Notes under the pieces: generated by a model
Database searches by the model: none
What the model was told of the DNA's origin: nothing
What the model saw: only the letters and a program-made list of their open reading frames with translations
Made by a program: the position numbers and the translations under genes
In this document: piece after piece, positions 18,248 to 27,036 of the stretch
Layout of the letters: each line of letters opens with the position of its first letter
Numbering within the stretch: the stretch's first letter is position 1
Assembly (NCBI RefSeq): GCF_900566085.1
Contig: NZ_UPHT01000049.1
Location: forward strand, 39,199 to 103,198
Length of the DNA: 64,000 nt
Reading direction: 5' to 3'
Source of the DNA: Mycobacterium attenuatum
GTDB taxonomy: Bacteria > Actinomycetota > Actinomycetes > Mycobacteriales > Mycobacteriaceae

Positions 18248-19531
18248 ATGAGCATCGCATCGAGCGCACCCGAGCCTGCCGCTCGCAGGCTGCGGATCCT
18301 GTTCATCGGGGAGGCAGTGACCCTGGCCCACGTCGTGCGGCCGTTCGTGTTGGCCAGCTCGCTGGACCCGAGCCGTTACGAGGTCCACTTCGCCTGCGAT
18401 CCGCGATTCAACAAGCTGCTGGGACCGATGCCTTTTCAGTACCACCCGATCCATACCATTCCCAGCGAGCGGTTCCTCAGCAACTTGGCTCAGGGCCGTT
18501 TCTACACCACGCGGGCGTTGCGCAGGTACGTCGAAGAGGACGCCAAGGTGCTGGCCGAGATCGCGCCGGATCTGGTGGTCGGCGACCTTCGGGTCTCGCT
18601 TTCGGCCAGCGCGCGGCTGGCCGGCATTCCCTACGTCGCCATCGCGAATGCCTACTGGAGTCCGTATGCGCGGCGTCGCTTTCCGCTGCCGGACACGTTG
18701 TGGACGCGCCTGCTGGGCGTCCGGCTGGTGACATTGCTGTTCCGGGTGTACCGCCCGTTGATCTTCGCCCTTTATTGCCTGCCGCTGAATTGGGTTCGCC
18801 GCAGGAACGGCTTGCCGATTCTGGGCTGGAACCTGTGCCGCATTTTCACCGACGGCGACTACACCCTGTATGCCGACGTGCCTGAGTTGGTGCCGACCGA
18901 TGATCTGCCGGCCAACCATCGGTATCTGGGTCCGGTGCTGTGGTCGCCGGCGGTGCAGCCGCCGCCCTGGTGGGATTCGTTGCCGGCGGACCGGCCGATC
19001 GTTTATGCGACCCTGGGCAGTTCGGGTGGCACGAACCTGTTGCAGGTGGTGCTGGATGCGCTGGCCGATATGCCGGTGACGGTGATCGCGGCCACCGCTG
19101 ACCGCAGTGATTTGACCAATGTGCCGGCCAACGCCTTTGTGGCCGACTACCTGCCGGGTGAGGCGGCTGCGGCGCGTTCAGCGGTGGTGGTCTGCAACGG
19201 CGGCAGTTTGACGACGCAGCAGGCGTTGCTGGCGGGGGTGCCGGTGGTGGGGATTGCCAGCAATCTTGACCAGCACCTGAACATGGAGGCCCTCGAGCGT
19301 GCCGGTGCGGGAATGCTGTTGCGAACCGAACGCATCAACGGCGCGCGGGTGGCCGATGCGGTCCGCCACGCGCTGGCTGATCCCGGCTATCGGCAGGCGG
19401 CCCGGCGGCTGGCCGAAGCCTTGGCACGCGACTTCGACGGGTTCTCACAGCACGTCGAAGCCGCGCTGCACCTCACGCCCGAGAACGCGGCCTCGCCGGC
19501 CGGTCGGCAGAGAAATCTGCGGGCCGGTTAG
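18248..19531 (+). CDS. GT1 (UGT-type) PGL rhamnosyltransferase, Rv2962c type
   Basis: 427 residues of GT-B glycosyltransferase. The N-terminal acceptor half ([18 protein letters not shown], then [18 protein letters not shown] and [10 protein letters not shown]) matches Rv2962c, which in M. tuberculosis adds the first rhamnose to the phenolphthiocerol core. The C-terminal donor half has the UGT-type ATLGSSGG and [19 protein letters not shown] boxes with the conserved Gly-Gly and Gln. ATG 18248 is preferred; ATG 18230 is in the same frame. From 18596 to 19420 the DNA is identical to the next gene, so the two enzymes share the donor domain and differ in the acceptor domain. First rhamnose transfer is inferred from the orthologue. 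Confidence 0.88.
   Translation: MSIASSAPEPAARRLRILFIGEAVTLAHVVRPFVLASSLDPSRYEVHFACDPRFNKLLGPMPFQYHPIHTIPSERFLSNLAQGRFYTTRALRRYVEEDAKVLAEIAPDLVVGDLRVSLSASARLAGIPYVAIANAYWSPYARRRFPLPDTLWTRLLGVRLVTLLFRVYRPLIFALYCLPLNWVRRRNGLPILGWNLCRIFTDGDYTLYADVPELVPTDDLPANHRYLGPVLWSPAVQPPPWWDSLPADRPIVYATLGSSGGTNLLQVVLDALADMPVTVIAATADRSDLTNVPANAFVADYLPGEAAAARSAVVVCNGGSLTTQQALLAGVPVVGIASNLDQHLNMEALERAGAGMLLRTERINGARVADAVRHALADPGYRQAARRLAEALARDFDGFSQHVEAALHLTPENAASPAGRQRNLRAG
18596..19420 (+). repeat. Identical 825-bp tract, copy 1 of 2
   Basis: I compared this tract base by base with 20195-21019 and found no difference over 825 bp (offset 1599). On both sides the two genes diverge. Upstream, GACCTTCGGGTC faces GACAATCGGCTA; downstream, a single T/C change is followed by three more within 60 bases. 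This pattern of a homogenised core with diverged ends indicates gene conversion between tandem paralogues. Confidence 0.93.
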
Positions 19532-19843
19532 CACTAGCGATCGCCGCGCGCCCCTTGACGACCTCGGTCAGCCCCCAGGACAGCCCGTCCAACCCCGGCG
19601 TGAATTCCGCGCCGGACGCGCACCTTGCCGGCCCGCACGCGTGGCGTGCCCCGGCCCGACGATCGGTTCGCCGTCCCCGGCCGGCGCAGGCTCGCGCGTT
19701 GCCCGGAGTTTCCCGGCCACGCGCCCGGCGTGTACTCTACGGCCGCGGTCCGGCGGCAGCGATCAACGTTCGCCGGCGACGCGCGAAGGGACGCGAGCAT
19801 GAGTTGAGCGGTGTCTGGAGGGGGCGATGAGGATGGTGCATCG
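19532..19843. other. Intergenic region between the two GT1 genes
   Basis: About 310 bases. The second half resembles the region upstream of the first GT gene. The ATG that corresponds to the first gene's start is present at 19799 but is followed after one codon by TGA (ATG AGT TGA), in the same frame as the downstream gene, so the ancestral start is lost. Nothing else is recognised. Confidence 0.6.
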
Positions 19844-21094
19844 GTGAGCACCCACCCGCCCGCTCCTGCGGCCGGCACCCGCAGGCCGCGGGTCCTGTTC
19901 ATCGGGGAGGCAGCGACCCTGTCTCACATCGTGCGGCCGTTCGTGTTGGCCAGCTCGCTGGACCCGAGCCGTTACGAGGTCCACTTCGCCTGCGATCCGC
20001 GATTCAACAAGCTGCTGGGACCGATGCCTTTTCAGCACCACCCGATCTACACCATCCCCAGCGAGCAGGTGCTGGCCAAGATCGCGCAGGGCCGCTTGTT
20101 CTACACCACTCGCACGTTGCGCAGGTACGTCGAAGAAGACGCCAAGGTGCTGGCCGAGATCGCGCCGGATCTGGTGGTCGGCGACAATCGGCTATCGCTT
20201 TCGGCCAGCGCGCGGCTGGCCGGCATTCCCTACGTCGCCATCGCGAATGCCTACTGGAGTCCGTATGCGCGGCGTCGCTTTCCGCTGCCGGACACGTTGT
20301 GGACGCGCCTGCTGGGCGTCCGGCTGGTGACATTGCTGTTCCGGGTGTACCGCCCGTTGATCTTCGCCCTTTATTGCCTGCCGCTGAATTGGGTTCGCCG
20401 CAGGAACGGCTTGCCGATTCTGGGCTGGAACCTGTGCCGCATTTTCACCGACGGCGACTACACCCTGTATGCCGACGTGCCTGAGTTGGTGCCGACCGAT
20501 GATCTGCCGGCCAACCATCGGTATCTGGGTCCGGTGCTGTGGTCGCCGGCGGTGCAGCCGCCGCCCTGGTGGGATTCGTTGCCGGCGGACCGGCCGATCG
20601 TTTATGCGACCCTGGGCAGTTCGGGTGGCACGAACCTGTTGCAGGTGGTGCTGGATGCGCTGGCCGATATGCCGGTGACGGTGATCGCGGCCACCGCTGA
20701 CCGCAGTGATTTGACCAATGTGCCGGCCAACGCCTTTGTGGCCGACTACCTGCCGGGTGAGGCGGCTGCGGCGCGTTCAGCGGTGGTGGTCTGCAACGGC
20801 GGCAGTTTGACGACGCAGCAGGCGTTGCTGGCGGGGGTGCCGGTGGTGGGGATTGCCAGCAATCTTGACCAGCACCTGAACATGGAGGCCCTCGAGCGTG
20901 CCGGTGCGGGAATGCTGTTGCGAACCGAACGCATCAACGGCGCGCGGGTGGCCGATGCGGTCCGCCACGCGCTGGCTGATCCCGGCTATCGGCAGGCGGC
21001 CCGGCGGCTGGCCGAAGCCCTGGCACGCGACTTCGACGGGTTCTCACAGCACGTCGAAGCCGCGCTGTACCTCAAGCCGGAGAACGCGGCCTGA
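19844..21094 (+). CDS. GT1 (UGT-type) PGL rhamnosyltransferase, Rv2958c type
   Basis: 416 residues from GTG 19844 (GTG 19811 in frame is the alternative; ATG 19799 is blocked by a stop). The N-terminal half carries the Rv2958c markers ([29 protein letters not shown]). In M. tuberculosis that enzyme adds the second rhamnose. The C-terminal donor half is identical in DNA to the preceding gene (20195-21019). The protein is three bases longer than its twin at the GRLFY/GRFY site. In M. tuberculosis the two orthologues are several genes apart; here they are a direct tandem pair. Second rhamnose transfer is inferred from the N-terminal half. Confidence 0.86.
   Translation: MSTHPPAPAAGTRRPRVLFIGEAATLSHIVRPFVLASSLDPSRYEVHFACDPRFNKLLGPMPFQHHPIYTIPSEQVLAKIAQGRLFYTTRTLRRYVEEDAKVLAEIAPDLVVGDNRLSLSASARLAGIPYVAIANAYWSPYARRRFPLPDTLWTRLLGVRLVTLLFRVYRPLIFALYCLPLNWVRRRNGLPILGWNLCRIFTDGDYTLYADVPELVPTDDLPANHRYLGPVLWSPAVQPPPWWDSLPADRPIVYATLGSSGGTNLLQVVLDALADMPVTVIAATADRSDLTNVPANAFVADYLPGEAAAARSAVVVCNGGSLTTQQALLAGVPVVGIASNLDQHLNMEALERAGAGMLLRTERINGARVADAVRHALADPGYRQAARRLAEALARDFDGFSQHVEAALYLKPENAA
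20195..21019 (+). repeat. Identical 825-bp tract, copy 2 of 2
   Basis: Second copy of the perfect repeat described at 18596-19420, same orientation, 1599 bases apart. A crossover between the two would delete about 1.6 kb and leave one chimeric glycosyltransferase with an Rv2962c-type acceptor half. Confidence 0.93.
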
Positions 21095-21557
21095 GACATC
21101 GCGACCACCGCCGCGGGCCGAGCCGGGCGCGAGCCTGGATCGGGTGCGCCGCCGCGCTGACCGGCTCCGTCGGGCAGCCGCCCGCCTCAACCGGGTACCG
21201 TTCTTCGGTATCCGATCCCGTTCGGCGCCAACATGCTTCGTCGACCCGGCCAGCGGTCGCGCGCCGCTGCCGCGGCCACGGTGAGAACACCCGACTAGAT
21301 CAGCACCGCCTCGGCCGACACGTCGCGAAGTCCGGCAGCATCGGCCAGTCAATACCAGGCTCGTCGACCAGGGCCGCGCCGTCCGGATTTGTCTGCCGCG
21401 GTCAATGGAACTAGGGTCGGGAACCTGATTCGCGCGGCTCCCGGTGTCCTGTACTTTGAAGCGGGCACGAAGACGGCCTTGCGGACGCACGCCGCATCAA
21501 GCTGACGGCGACCCCCGCCGCACCGGCCAAGGCATAAAAGGAGTGGAGACGGCCACG
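21095..21557. other. Intergenic region upstream of the gmd leader ORF
   Basis: About 460 bases after the GT pair. No protein-like frame was recognised. It must hold the promoter for the leader-gmd-epiA unit. A purine-rich AAAAGGAGTGGAGA segment at 21536-21549 gives the ribosome site for the leader peptide. Confidence 0.45.
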
Positions 21558-21614
21558 ATGGGATGCCGCAAATGTGGTGACAAGCAGGCACCCACAGAAG
21601 CGGGAATCCGGTGA
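21558..21614 (+). CDS. 18-codon leader ORF with CxxC, overlapping gmd
   Basis: ATG 21558 opens [18 protein letters not shown] and ends at TGA 21612, which overlaps the GTG start of gmd (GTGA at 21611). GTGGAGA lies nine bases before this ATG and AAAGGAG slightly further up, a better ribosome site than the one in front of gmd itself. The arrangement suggests gmd is translated by coupling to this short ORF. The two cysteines (Cys3, Cys6) recall mycobacterial Cys-containing leader peptides, but there is no long Cys run. Function is unknown and it might only be a translation aid. Confidence 0.55.
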   Translation: MGCRKCGDKQAPTEAGIR

Positions 21615-22645
21615 AGCGGGCGCTCATCACCGGAATCACTGGGCAGGACGGCTCCTACCTCGCCGAATTGCTGCTGAGCAAGGGATATGAGGTCCACGGG
21701 CTCATCCGCCGGGCTTCGACGTTCAACACGTCGCGGATCGATCACCTCTACGTCGACCGCCACGATCCGCATGCGCGGTTGTTCCTGCACTATGGCGATC
21801 TCACCGACGGTACCCGGCTGGTGACGCTGCTGAGCACCATCAACCCCGACGAGGTGTACAACCTTGCGGCCCAGTCCCACGTGCGCGTCAGCTTCGACGA
21901 ACCGGTGCACACGGGCGACACCACCGGCATGGGATCCATCCGGCTGCTCGAAGCTATTCGGCTGTCCCGGGTGGAATGCCGCTTCTACCAGGCGTCCTCG
22001 TCGGAGATGTTCGGTGCCTCGCCGCCGCCCCAGACCGAGCAGACGCCGTTTTACCCACGATCACCCTATGGCGCGGCAAAGGTGTACTCGTACTGGCTGA
22101 CGCGCAACTATCGAGAGGCGTACGGACTGTTCGCGGTGAACGGCATCTTGTTCAACCACGAGTCGCCGCGGCGTGGTGAAACGTTCGTCACCCGGAAAAT
22201 CAGCCGTGCCGTGGCACGGATCAAGGCCGGCCTCGAGTCCCACGTCTACCTGGGCAACCTCGACGCCGTTCGCGACTGGGGGTATGCGCCCGAGTATGTC
22301 GACGGGATGTGGGCCATGCTGCAGCAGTCCGAGCCGGAGGACTTCGTACTGGCGACGGGACGCGGCTATACGGTGCGCGAATTCGCCCAGACCGCCTTCG
22401 ACCATGCCGGGCTCGACTGGGAGAAGCATGTGCGATTCGACGAACGCTATCTGCGTCCCACCGAGGTGGATTCGCTGATCGGCGACGCGACCAAGGCCGC
22501 CCAATCGCTGGGATGGAAGGCGTCGGTACATACCGCTGAATTGGCGCAGATCATGGTGGACGCGGACATCGCGGCCCTGGAGTGTGAAGGCAAGCCGTGG
22601 ATCGACAAGCCGATGCTCACCGACCGGGCGCGCGAAAGCCAATGA
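21611..22645 (+). CDS. gmdA: GDP-mannose 4,6-dehydratase
   Basis: 344 residues of extended short-chain dehydrogenase. The NADP-binding motif is [14 protein letters not shown] (residues 8-21), the catalytic S/T-Y-K triad lies in [13 protein letters not shown] and Tyr153-x3-Lys157 ([10 protein letters not shown]), and [16 protein letters not shown] is specific for GMD. It converts GDP-D-mannose to GDP-4-keto-6-deoxy-D-mannose, the precursor of GDP-L-fucose. It is highly similar to M. tuberculosis GmdA (Rv1511), which there lies far from the PGL locus. GTG start, overlapped by the leader ORF stop; its own stop overlaps the epiA ATG by four bases (ATGA). Confidence 0.96.
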   Translation: MKRALITGITGQDGSYLAELLLSKGYEVHGLIRRASTFNTSRIDHLYVDRHDPHARLFLHYGDLTDGTRLVTLLSTINPDEVYNLAAQSHVRVSFDEPVHTGDTTGMGSIRLLEAIRLSRVECRFYQASSSEMFGASPPPQTEQTPFYPRSPYGAAKVYSYWLTRNYREAYGLFAVNGILFNHESPRRGETFVTRKISRAVARIKAGLESHVYLGNLDAVRDWGYAPEYVDGMWAMLQQSEPEDFVLATGRGYTVREFAQTAFDHAGLDWEKHVRFDERYLRPTEVDSLIGDATKAAQSLGWKASVHTAELAQIMVDADIAALECEGKPWIDKPMLTDRARESQ

Positions 22646-23604
22646 GCACCTCGGCCGGCGTCCTCGACCGTACGTGCCCGGTGTATATCGCCGGGCACCG
22701 CGGGCTGGCCGGGTCTGCGTTGTTGCGCAGGTTCCAGGCCGAGGGTTTCACCAACCTCGTTGTGCGCTCACACCAAGAACTTGACCTCACGGATCGGGCG
22801 GCGACATTCGATTTCATTCTGGAGACCAGGCCACAGGTGATCATCGACGCCGCCGCCAAGGTGGGCGGGATCCTGGCCAACAGCACCTACCCGGCCGACT
22901 TCCTGTCCGAAAACCTGCAAATCCAGGTCAATCTGCTGGACGCGGCCGTGGCCGCGCGGGTGCCGCGGCTGCTGTTTCTCGGCTCCTCCTGCATCTACCC
23001 GAAATTTGCCCAGCAGCCCATCAAGGAAAGCGCGCTACTCAGCGGCCCGCTGGAGCCGACCAACAATACCTACGCGATCGCCAAGATCGCCGGCCTGCTT
23101 CAGGTCCAGGCGGTCCGCAATCAACATGGGCTGGCCTGGATCTCGGCGATGGCAACCAACCTGTATGGACCCGGCGACAATTTTTCCGCGTCCACATCGC
23201 ACCTGCTGCCGGCGCTGATCCGCAGGTATGAAGAGGCCAGGGCCGGCGGCGTGCCGAAGGTGACGAACTGGGGCACCGGAACCCCGCGCCGCGAGCTGCT
23301 GCATGTCGATGATCTGGCGGACGCATGTCTGTACCTGCTGGAGCACTTCGATGGACCAAACCCCGTCAACGTCGGAACCGGCGTCGACCATACCGTGCGG
23401 GAGATCGCCGAGATGGTGGCCGGCGCAGTGGGCTACAACGGCGAAACCGATTGGGATCCAACCAAACCGGATGGAACCCCTCGCAAACTGCTGGACGTGT
23501 CGGTGTTGCGGGACGCGGGCTGGCAATCCCGGATCACCCTGCGTGAGGGCATCGAGTCCACACTTGCGTGGTACCGGGCCAACGCCGCCGTGGCGAGAAA
23601 ATGA
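22642..23604 (+). CDS. epiA: GDP-L-fucose synthase (epimerase/reductase)
   Basis: 320 residues. The NADP motif is [12 protein letters not shown] (16-27). The GSSCIYP box holds Ser116-Cys117 of the epimerase site, and Tyr144-x3-Lys148 (NNTYAIAK) completes the catalytic residues of GDP-fucose synthase (Fcl/WcaG family). It epimerises and reduces GDP-4-keto-6-deoxymannose to GDP-L-fucose, the donor for the fucosyl residue of PGL. ATG 22642 overlaps the gmd stop, so the two genes are translationally coupled. In M. tuberculosis the same pair is Rv1511-Rv1512 in another locus; its presence here ties fucose supply to PGL glycosylation. Confidence 0.95.
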   Translation: MSTSAGVLDRTCPVYIAGHRGLAGSALLRRFQAEGFTNLVVRSHQELDLTDRAATFDFILETRPQVIIDAAAKVGGILANSTYPADFLSENLQIQVNLLDAAVAARVPRLLFLGSSCIYPKFAQQPIKESALLSGPLEPTNNTYAIAKIAGLLQVQAVRNQHGLAWISAMATNLYGPGDNFSASTSHLLPALIRRYEEARAGGVPKVTNWGTGTPRRELLHVDDLADACLYLLEHFDGPNPVNVGTGVDHTVREIAEMVAGAVGYNGETDWDPTKPDGTPRKLLDVSVLRDAGWQSRITLREGIESTLAWYRANAAVARK

Positions 23605-23776
23605 GTGTTGACTGGCTCTTAGCTGCGAGCCGGTGAGGTGTAGGCCCCCGAAACCTGCCTTCGTATCCATTCTGTGGACGGTTCCCACTCCGCGGCCCGG
23701 CGTTGTGTCGTTATCATCTTGAACGCTGAGTTCTGGCCGGGGACCACAATATTCCCGACGACGAGATAGGAAATAG

Positions 23777-24664
23777 GTGAATCTTCTCGGCAAAGTTGCT
23801 ATGTGGGTAGAGCTGTTGAGCAGCGGCGAAGGCAAGCAACGCGTTCTCATCGGACGGGAGTTGGCTTGGCGAGTGCGAGAGCTGGAAACGATAGGCAAAT
23901 TGGCCGAGGTGGAATTCTCGGTATTCAGTCAGTTTGGCGACGACGGGATCATTCAATGGCTGATCCACCGCCTGTCGGGCATCAGTGAGACTTTCGTCGA
24001 GTTTGGGGTTGGGTGCTACCAGGAAGCCAACACCAGGTTCCTCCTGTTGAACGACAACTGGAGCGGGCTGGTCATGGACTGCTCCAAACGCAATGTCGAT
24101 GCCATCAAGCGTGATCGGATTTCGGTGCTCTATGACCTACAGAGCAAATGCGCGCGCGTCACCGCCGAAAACGTTGATCAATTGATGTTAGAGCATGGAT
24201 TCGAGGGCGACATCGGACTATTGCACATCGATATCGACGGCAACGATTATTGGGTGTGGAGGGGGTTAACAGTCGTGCATCCCGCGATCGTCATTGTCGA
24301 ATACAACAGCGTATTCGGGGCGGAGCGCCCGATCACCGTTCCCTACGATCCGAACTTCACCAGAGGGCGCTACATGAATCAACATTTCGGCGCGTCCTTG
24401 TTGGCTTTCTGCGACCTAGCTCGGGCCAAGGGATATGACTTCGTGGGCAGCAACAGCGCGGGCAACAACGCCTATTTCATCCGATCCGACCTGTCCCACG
24501 GCCTCCAGCCGCTGACCGCCGCCGAAGGCTACGTGGTGTCGAAGTTCGCTGATTCCCGCGACGCCAAGGGCCGACTGACCCGTCTCCGCGGAGAGCGGCG
24601 GCTGGCTGCACTGCGCGGGGCGCCGGTGGTCAACACGCGGACGGGCGCCGACGAAAAACTGTGA
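23777..24664 (+). CDS. Putative SAM-dependent methyltransferase (FkbM-like)
   Basis: 295 residues. Motif I is likely FVEFGVGCYQE (residues 73-83), followed by an acidic residue at the end of strand 2 (LVMDCSKRN). The later LLHIDIDGNDYWVW resembles the DxDG box of FkbM-type sugar O-methyltransferases. It follows epiA on the same strand after 172 bases. Base composition is visibly more AT-rich than the surrounding genes, suggesting separate acquisition. A role in O-methylating a PGL sugar is inferred from the neighbourhood; which hydroxyl cannot be told. GTG start at 23777 after a purine-rich AGGAAATAG. Confidence 0.7.
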   Translation: MNLLGKVAMWVELLSSGEGKQRVLIGRELAWRVRELETIGKLAEVEFSVFSQFGDDGIIQWLIHRLSGISETFVEFGVGCYQEANTRFLLLNDNWSGLVMDCSKRNVDAIKRDRISVLYDLQSKCARVTAENVDQLMLEHGFEGDIGLLHIDIDGNDYWVWRGLTVVHPAIVIVEYNSVFGAERPITVPYDPNFTRGRYMNQHFGASLLAFCDLARAKGYDFVGSNSAGNNAYFIRSDLSHGLQPLTAAEGYVVSKFADSRDAKGRLTRLRGERRLAALRGAPVVNTRTGADEKL

Positions 24665-24720
24665 GCCGGCGGCGGGCACGCAGCGTTGGTGCACGGCCCC
24701 CGGCGGGCGCCGTCGCAGAC

Positions 24721-25599
24721 TCAGCCCGGCTTGCGCAGCACAACCATATCTTGGTAGGCGGTGAAATTCGTTCTACCGCACCAGCTTCCCCACAGCATGT
24801 CACCCTCCTGCTCGAGGCCGGCGTCGCGGACGGCGCTGTCCCAGCCGTCCAGCGGAAGCGCGATGGCGGCCTCCGGAACAAAGGGGGTGATCACGATCAA
24901 ACCCTCGTGCTCGCGAAATGGCAGGGCCGACTTGCCCTGCGCAACGAGCGCCTCAGATTCCTGATTCCACACGTACAGCGTCAGCAGCGCGCGTCCGCCG
25001 GGGGCGAGGACTCGCGCGGTCTCGGCGAGGTAGCGCGCCACCTGCGGCAGGGGCATGTGGGTGAACAACGACGATGCGAAGGCCAACTCGAAGCTCGCGT
25101 CCGGGTAGGGGAATGTGAACGCCTCGGCGTGCACCGTCCCTTTCGGGTTGTACATCTTGTTGTAGATATCTGCGCGCTGGAAACGGAAGTTGGGATGCGA
25201 CACATAGTGCTCAGAACACCAGCGCACTTCGCCGGCGTTGATGTCGAAGCCCTCGTAGCTGCCCTTGGCCGGATCGAGAAATGCGGTCAACGCGCGGGCC
25301 GCACGGCCCATTCCGCAGCCCATGTCCAGGACGCGGTGGTGCGGTTCGATCTGGCCGTAGTCGCGCAGAAGGCCCAGGAACTCATCGCCAGATTCGCGAA
25401 ACGGGCCGGGTGCCGCCGGGTTTCGCGACCCACCTCCTACCATGCGGCGCGGCGGGACCAACGGATCGGCCTGGCCCTTGAGCGTGTCCAGCACGTCGCC
25501 TGGCGCGTACCGCACGAATAGCCCGGCCTTGATCAGCAAAGGCACCGGGACGAATCTGAGGAAAGAGTCAACAATCCGGGACGCAACCACGTCGCACAA
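24721..25599 (-). CDS. Class I SAM methyltransferase
   Basis: 292 residues with a Rossmann-type methyltransferase core. Motif I is RVLDMGCGMGRAARAL (89-104), the acidic strand-2 end is YEGFDINAG, and motif III/IV lies in SSLFTHMPLPQVARYLAE and VLAPGGRALLTLYVWN. An N-terminal ~75-residue segment is basic and hydrophobic and may bind the lipid substrate or membrane. It lies on the minus strand among PGL sugar genes, facing the FkbM-like gene, with only 51 bases to the oxidoreductase gene behind it. An O-methyltransferase for one of the rhamnose, fucose or terminal-sugar hydroxyls is the most likely role. Confidence 0.78.
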   Translation of the reverse strand: MCDVVASRIVDSFLRFVPVPLLIKAGLFVRYAPGDVLDTLKGQADPLVPPRRMVGGGSRNPAAPGPFRESGDEFLGLLRDYGQIEPHHRVLDMGCGMGRAARALTAFLDPAKGSYEGFDINAGEVRWCSEHYVSHPNFRFQRADIYNKMYNPKGTVHAEAFTFPYPDASFELAFASSLFTHMPLPQVARYLAETARVLAPGGRALLTLYVWNQESEALVAQGKSALPFREHEGLIVITPFVPEAAIALPLDGWDSAVRDAGLEQEGDMLWGSWCGRTNFTAYQDMVVLRKPG

Positions 25600-25650
25600 C
25601 GTACACTGCGCCCGGACGGTGGCGCCAATTCGAGCCGCCGGGATGAGCGT

Positions 25651-26640
25651 TCAGGCGGGCTCGCGAAGCGGCAAGCCGGCTGCGCGGTAGATCGCATCGA
25701 TGACGGTCATGTTCTCCACCGCGTCTTCCGGGGTGGTCTTCACCGCTTCGCCGCGCAGCACCGCGCCGGCGAACGCGTCGAGTTGGTACGCGTAGGACGT
25801 GCGGCGCGGAAAACGTTCCACCCGCTTTCCGCCGGCCGACCGGACCGTCAGGCGATGGAAAGACTGCGGCAATACCGGATTGAGTACCCGCAACTCACCT
25901 TGGTCGCCCACGACGCGCGCGCTGATCTGCAGCAGATCGGTCGACCACATCGAACAGCGCACCCGGCCGGTGTGCCCTTCGGCAAACCGCAGTTCGGCCG
26001 TCATCGCCCGGTCGATCTGCGGGTCGCGCAGTTTCGCTTGTGCGGAAACAACTTCCGGTGTGGAACCGCCGAAGGTGCGGACCATATGCACCGCATAGCA
26101 ACCGGCATCCATGGTCGCGCCACCGGCCAGCGAGTAGTTGTAGCGGATATCGGAGAACTTAGCCAGCAGAAAGCACAGGTTGGCTTCCACCCTGCAGAGC
26201 TTGCCCAACTCGCCGGAGGCGATGATCTCCTCGACGCGCAGCGTCAGCGGGTGGTAGCGATAGTGGAACGCCTCCATCACTACCCGGCCCGATTGCGCGG
26301 CCAGTTGGGCGATTTCGCGTGCCTCGGCGGCGTTGGCGGTGAACGGCTTTTCGCACAGCACGTGCTTGCCGGCGGCCAATGCGGCCCGGGTCCAGCGGCC
26401 GTGCAAGCTGATCGGTAACGGGTTGTAGACCGCGTCCAGGTCCGGGTCGGCGACCAGCGCGTCATAGCTGTCATGGACCCGGGGTATGCCGTGCCGGGCG
26501 GCAAACGCTCGAGCACGTGACGCATCGCGGGTGGCTACCGCAGCCACGACTACCTCGGCGTTCGCTGCGGCGGGCTTGATCAGCGCCAGCGGCGCGATAC
26601 GCGCGGCGCCCAGAATACCGATCCGCACCTGTCCAGACAC
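25651..26640 (-). CDS. Gfo/Idh/MocA-family sugar oxidoreductase, copy A
   Basis: 329 residues from GTG 26640. An N-terminal NAD(P)-binding Rossmann fold (RIGILGAARIAPLAL) leads to the family signature Glu97-Lys98-Pro99 (VLCEKPF), and the C-terminal alpha/beta domain carries Asp178/His185 in MDAGCYAVHMV. These enzymes oxidise or reduce sugar carbons, and members act as 3-ketoreductases in dideoxysugar pathways. No orthologue occurs in the M. tuberculosis PGL locus as I know it. It is about 95% identical to the gene at 27889-28878, with a central identical tract. A role in making the terminal deoxysugar donor is a hypothesis. Confidence 0.86.
   Translation of the reverse strand: MSGQVRIGILGAARIAPLALIKPAAANAEVVVAAVATRDASRARAFAARHGIPRVHDSYDALVADPDLDAVYNPLPISLHGRWTRAALAAGKHVLCEKPFTANAAEAREIAQLAAQSGRVVMEAFHYRYHPLTLRVEEIIASGELGKLCRVEANLCFLLAKFSDIRYNYSLAGGATMDAGCYAVHMVRTFGGSTPEVVSAQAKLRDPQIDRAMTAELRFAEGHTGRVRCSMWSTDLLQISARVVGDQGELRVLNPVLPQSFHRLTVRSAGGKRVERFPRRTSYAYQLDAFAGAVLRGEAVKTTPEDAVENMTVIDAIYRAAGLPLREPA
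25885..26410. repeat. Identical 526-bp tract, copy 1 of 2 (oxidoreductases)
   Basis: Compared base by base with 28123-28648 (offset 2238): no difference found. Immediately outside, the genes diverge (G/A at 25884, A/T at 26411, then many). It lies in the same orientation as its partner, so recombination would delete the methyltransferase gene between them. Confidence 0.92.
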
Positions 26641-27036
26641 GGGCCAGACGCTAACAGCTGGCTTGAGCCGGCGACAAGAAGACCGTTTTGCTGCGGCCAT
26701 AAATTGTGACCGCGGTGGACGATATGCGCTGCTCTGGGCCGTGATGGGGGCGTCGATAAATTTTGCCTATTGCAAGATCAACTCTAACGATTTGATCCGC
26801 ATAGGCGCTCGCGACAGAATTGGTTCCGACATGAGCGAATGGATCAACTAGAGCGGGCAAGTCCGTAAACCTTTGAGACGCGGTCAGCCGACGGCAGCGC
26901 AATATCAGCCCATCGGATCCCCGCGGAAAATCCGTCGTTCGAATGGCTCTCGGCGCCTTGAAATGGTATGAGCAGACTCGAACGACTGCAGCTGTTGTGA
27001 AAGACTCACCAGTATTTCTCTGAAAGGTTACGTGTT
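26641..27036. other. Divergent intergenic region, AT-richer
   Basis: About 396 bases between the divergent oxidoreductase and methyltransferase genes. It is noticeably more AT-rich than the flanks (for example ATAAATTTTGCCTATTGCAA at 26757). It should contain promoters in both directions. GAAAGG about nine bases before 27037 serves as a ribosome site for the methyltransferase. No small gene or palindrome could be supported. Confidence 0.45.

Noticed and set aside
16877..18919. A 680-codon minus-strand frame crossing the permease, its promoter and the first glycosyltransferase
   Set aside because: It spans three unrelated functional segments antisense or out of frame and has no domain features.
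23605..23776. Possible terminator after epiA (GGCTC...GAGCC)
   Set aside because: The stem is only five base pairs with an eight-base loop and no U-tract, so it is indistinguishable from chance in GC-rich DNA.
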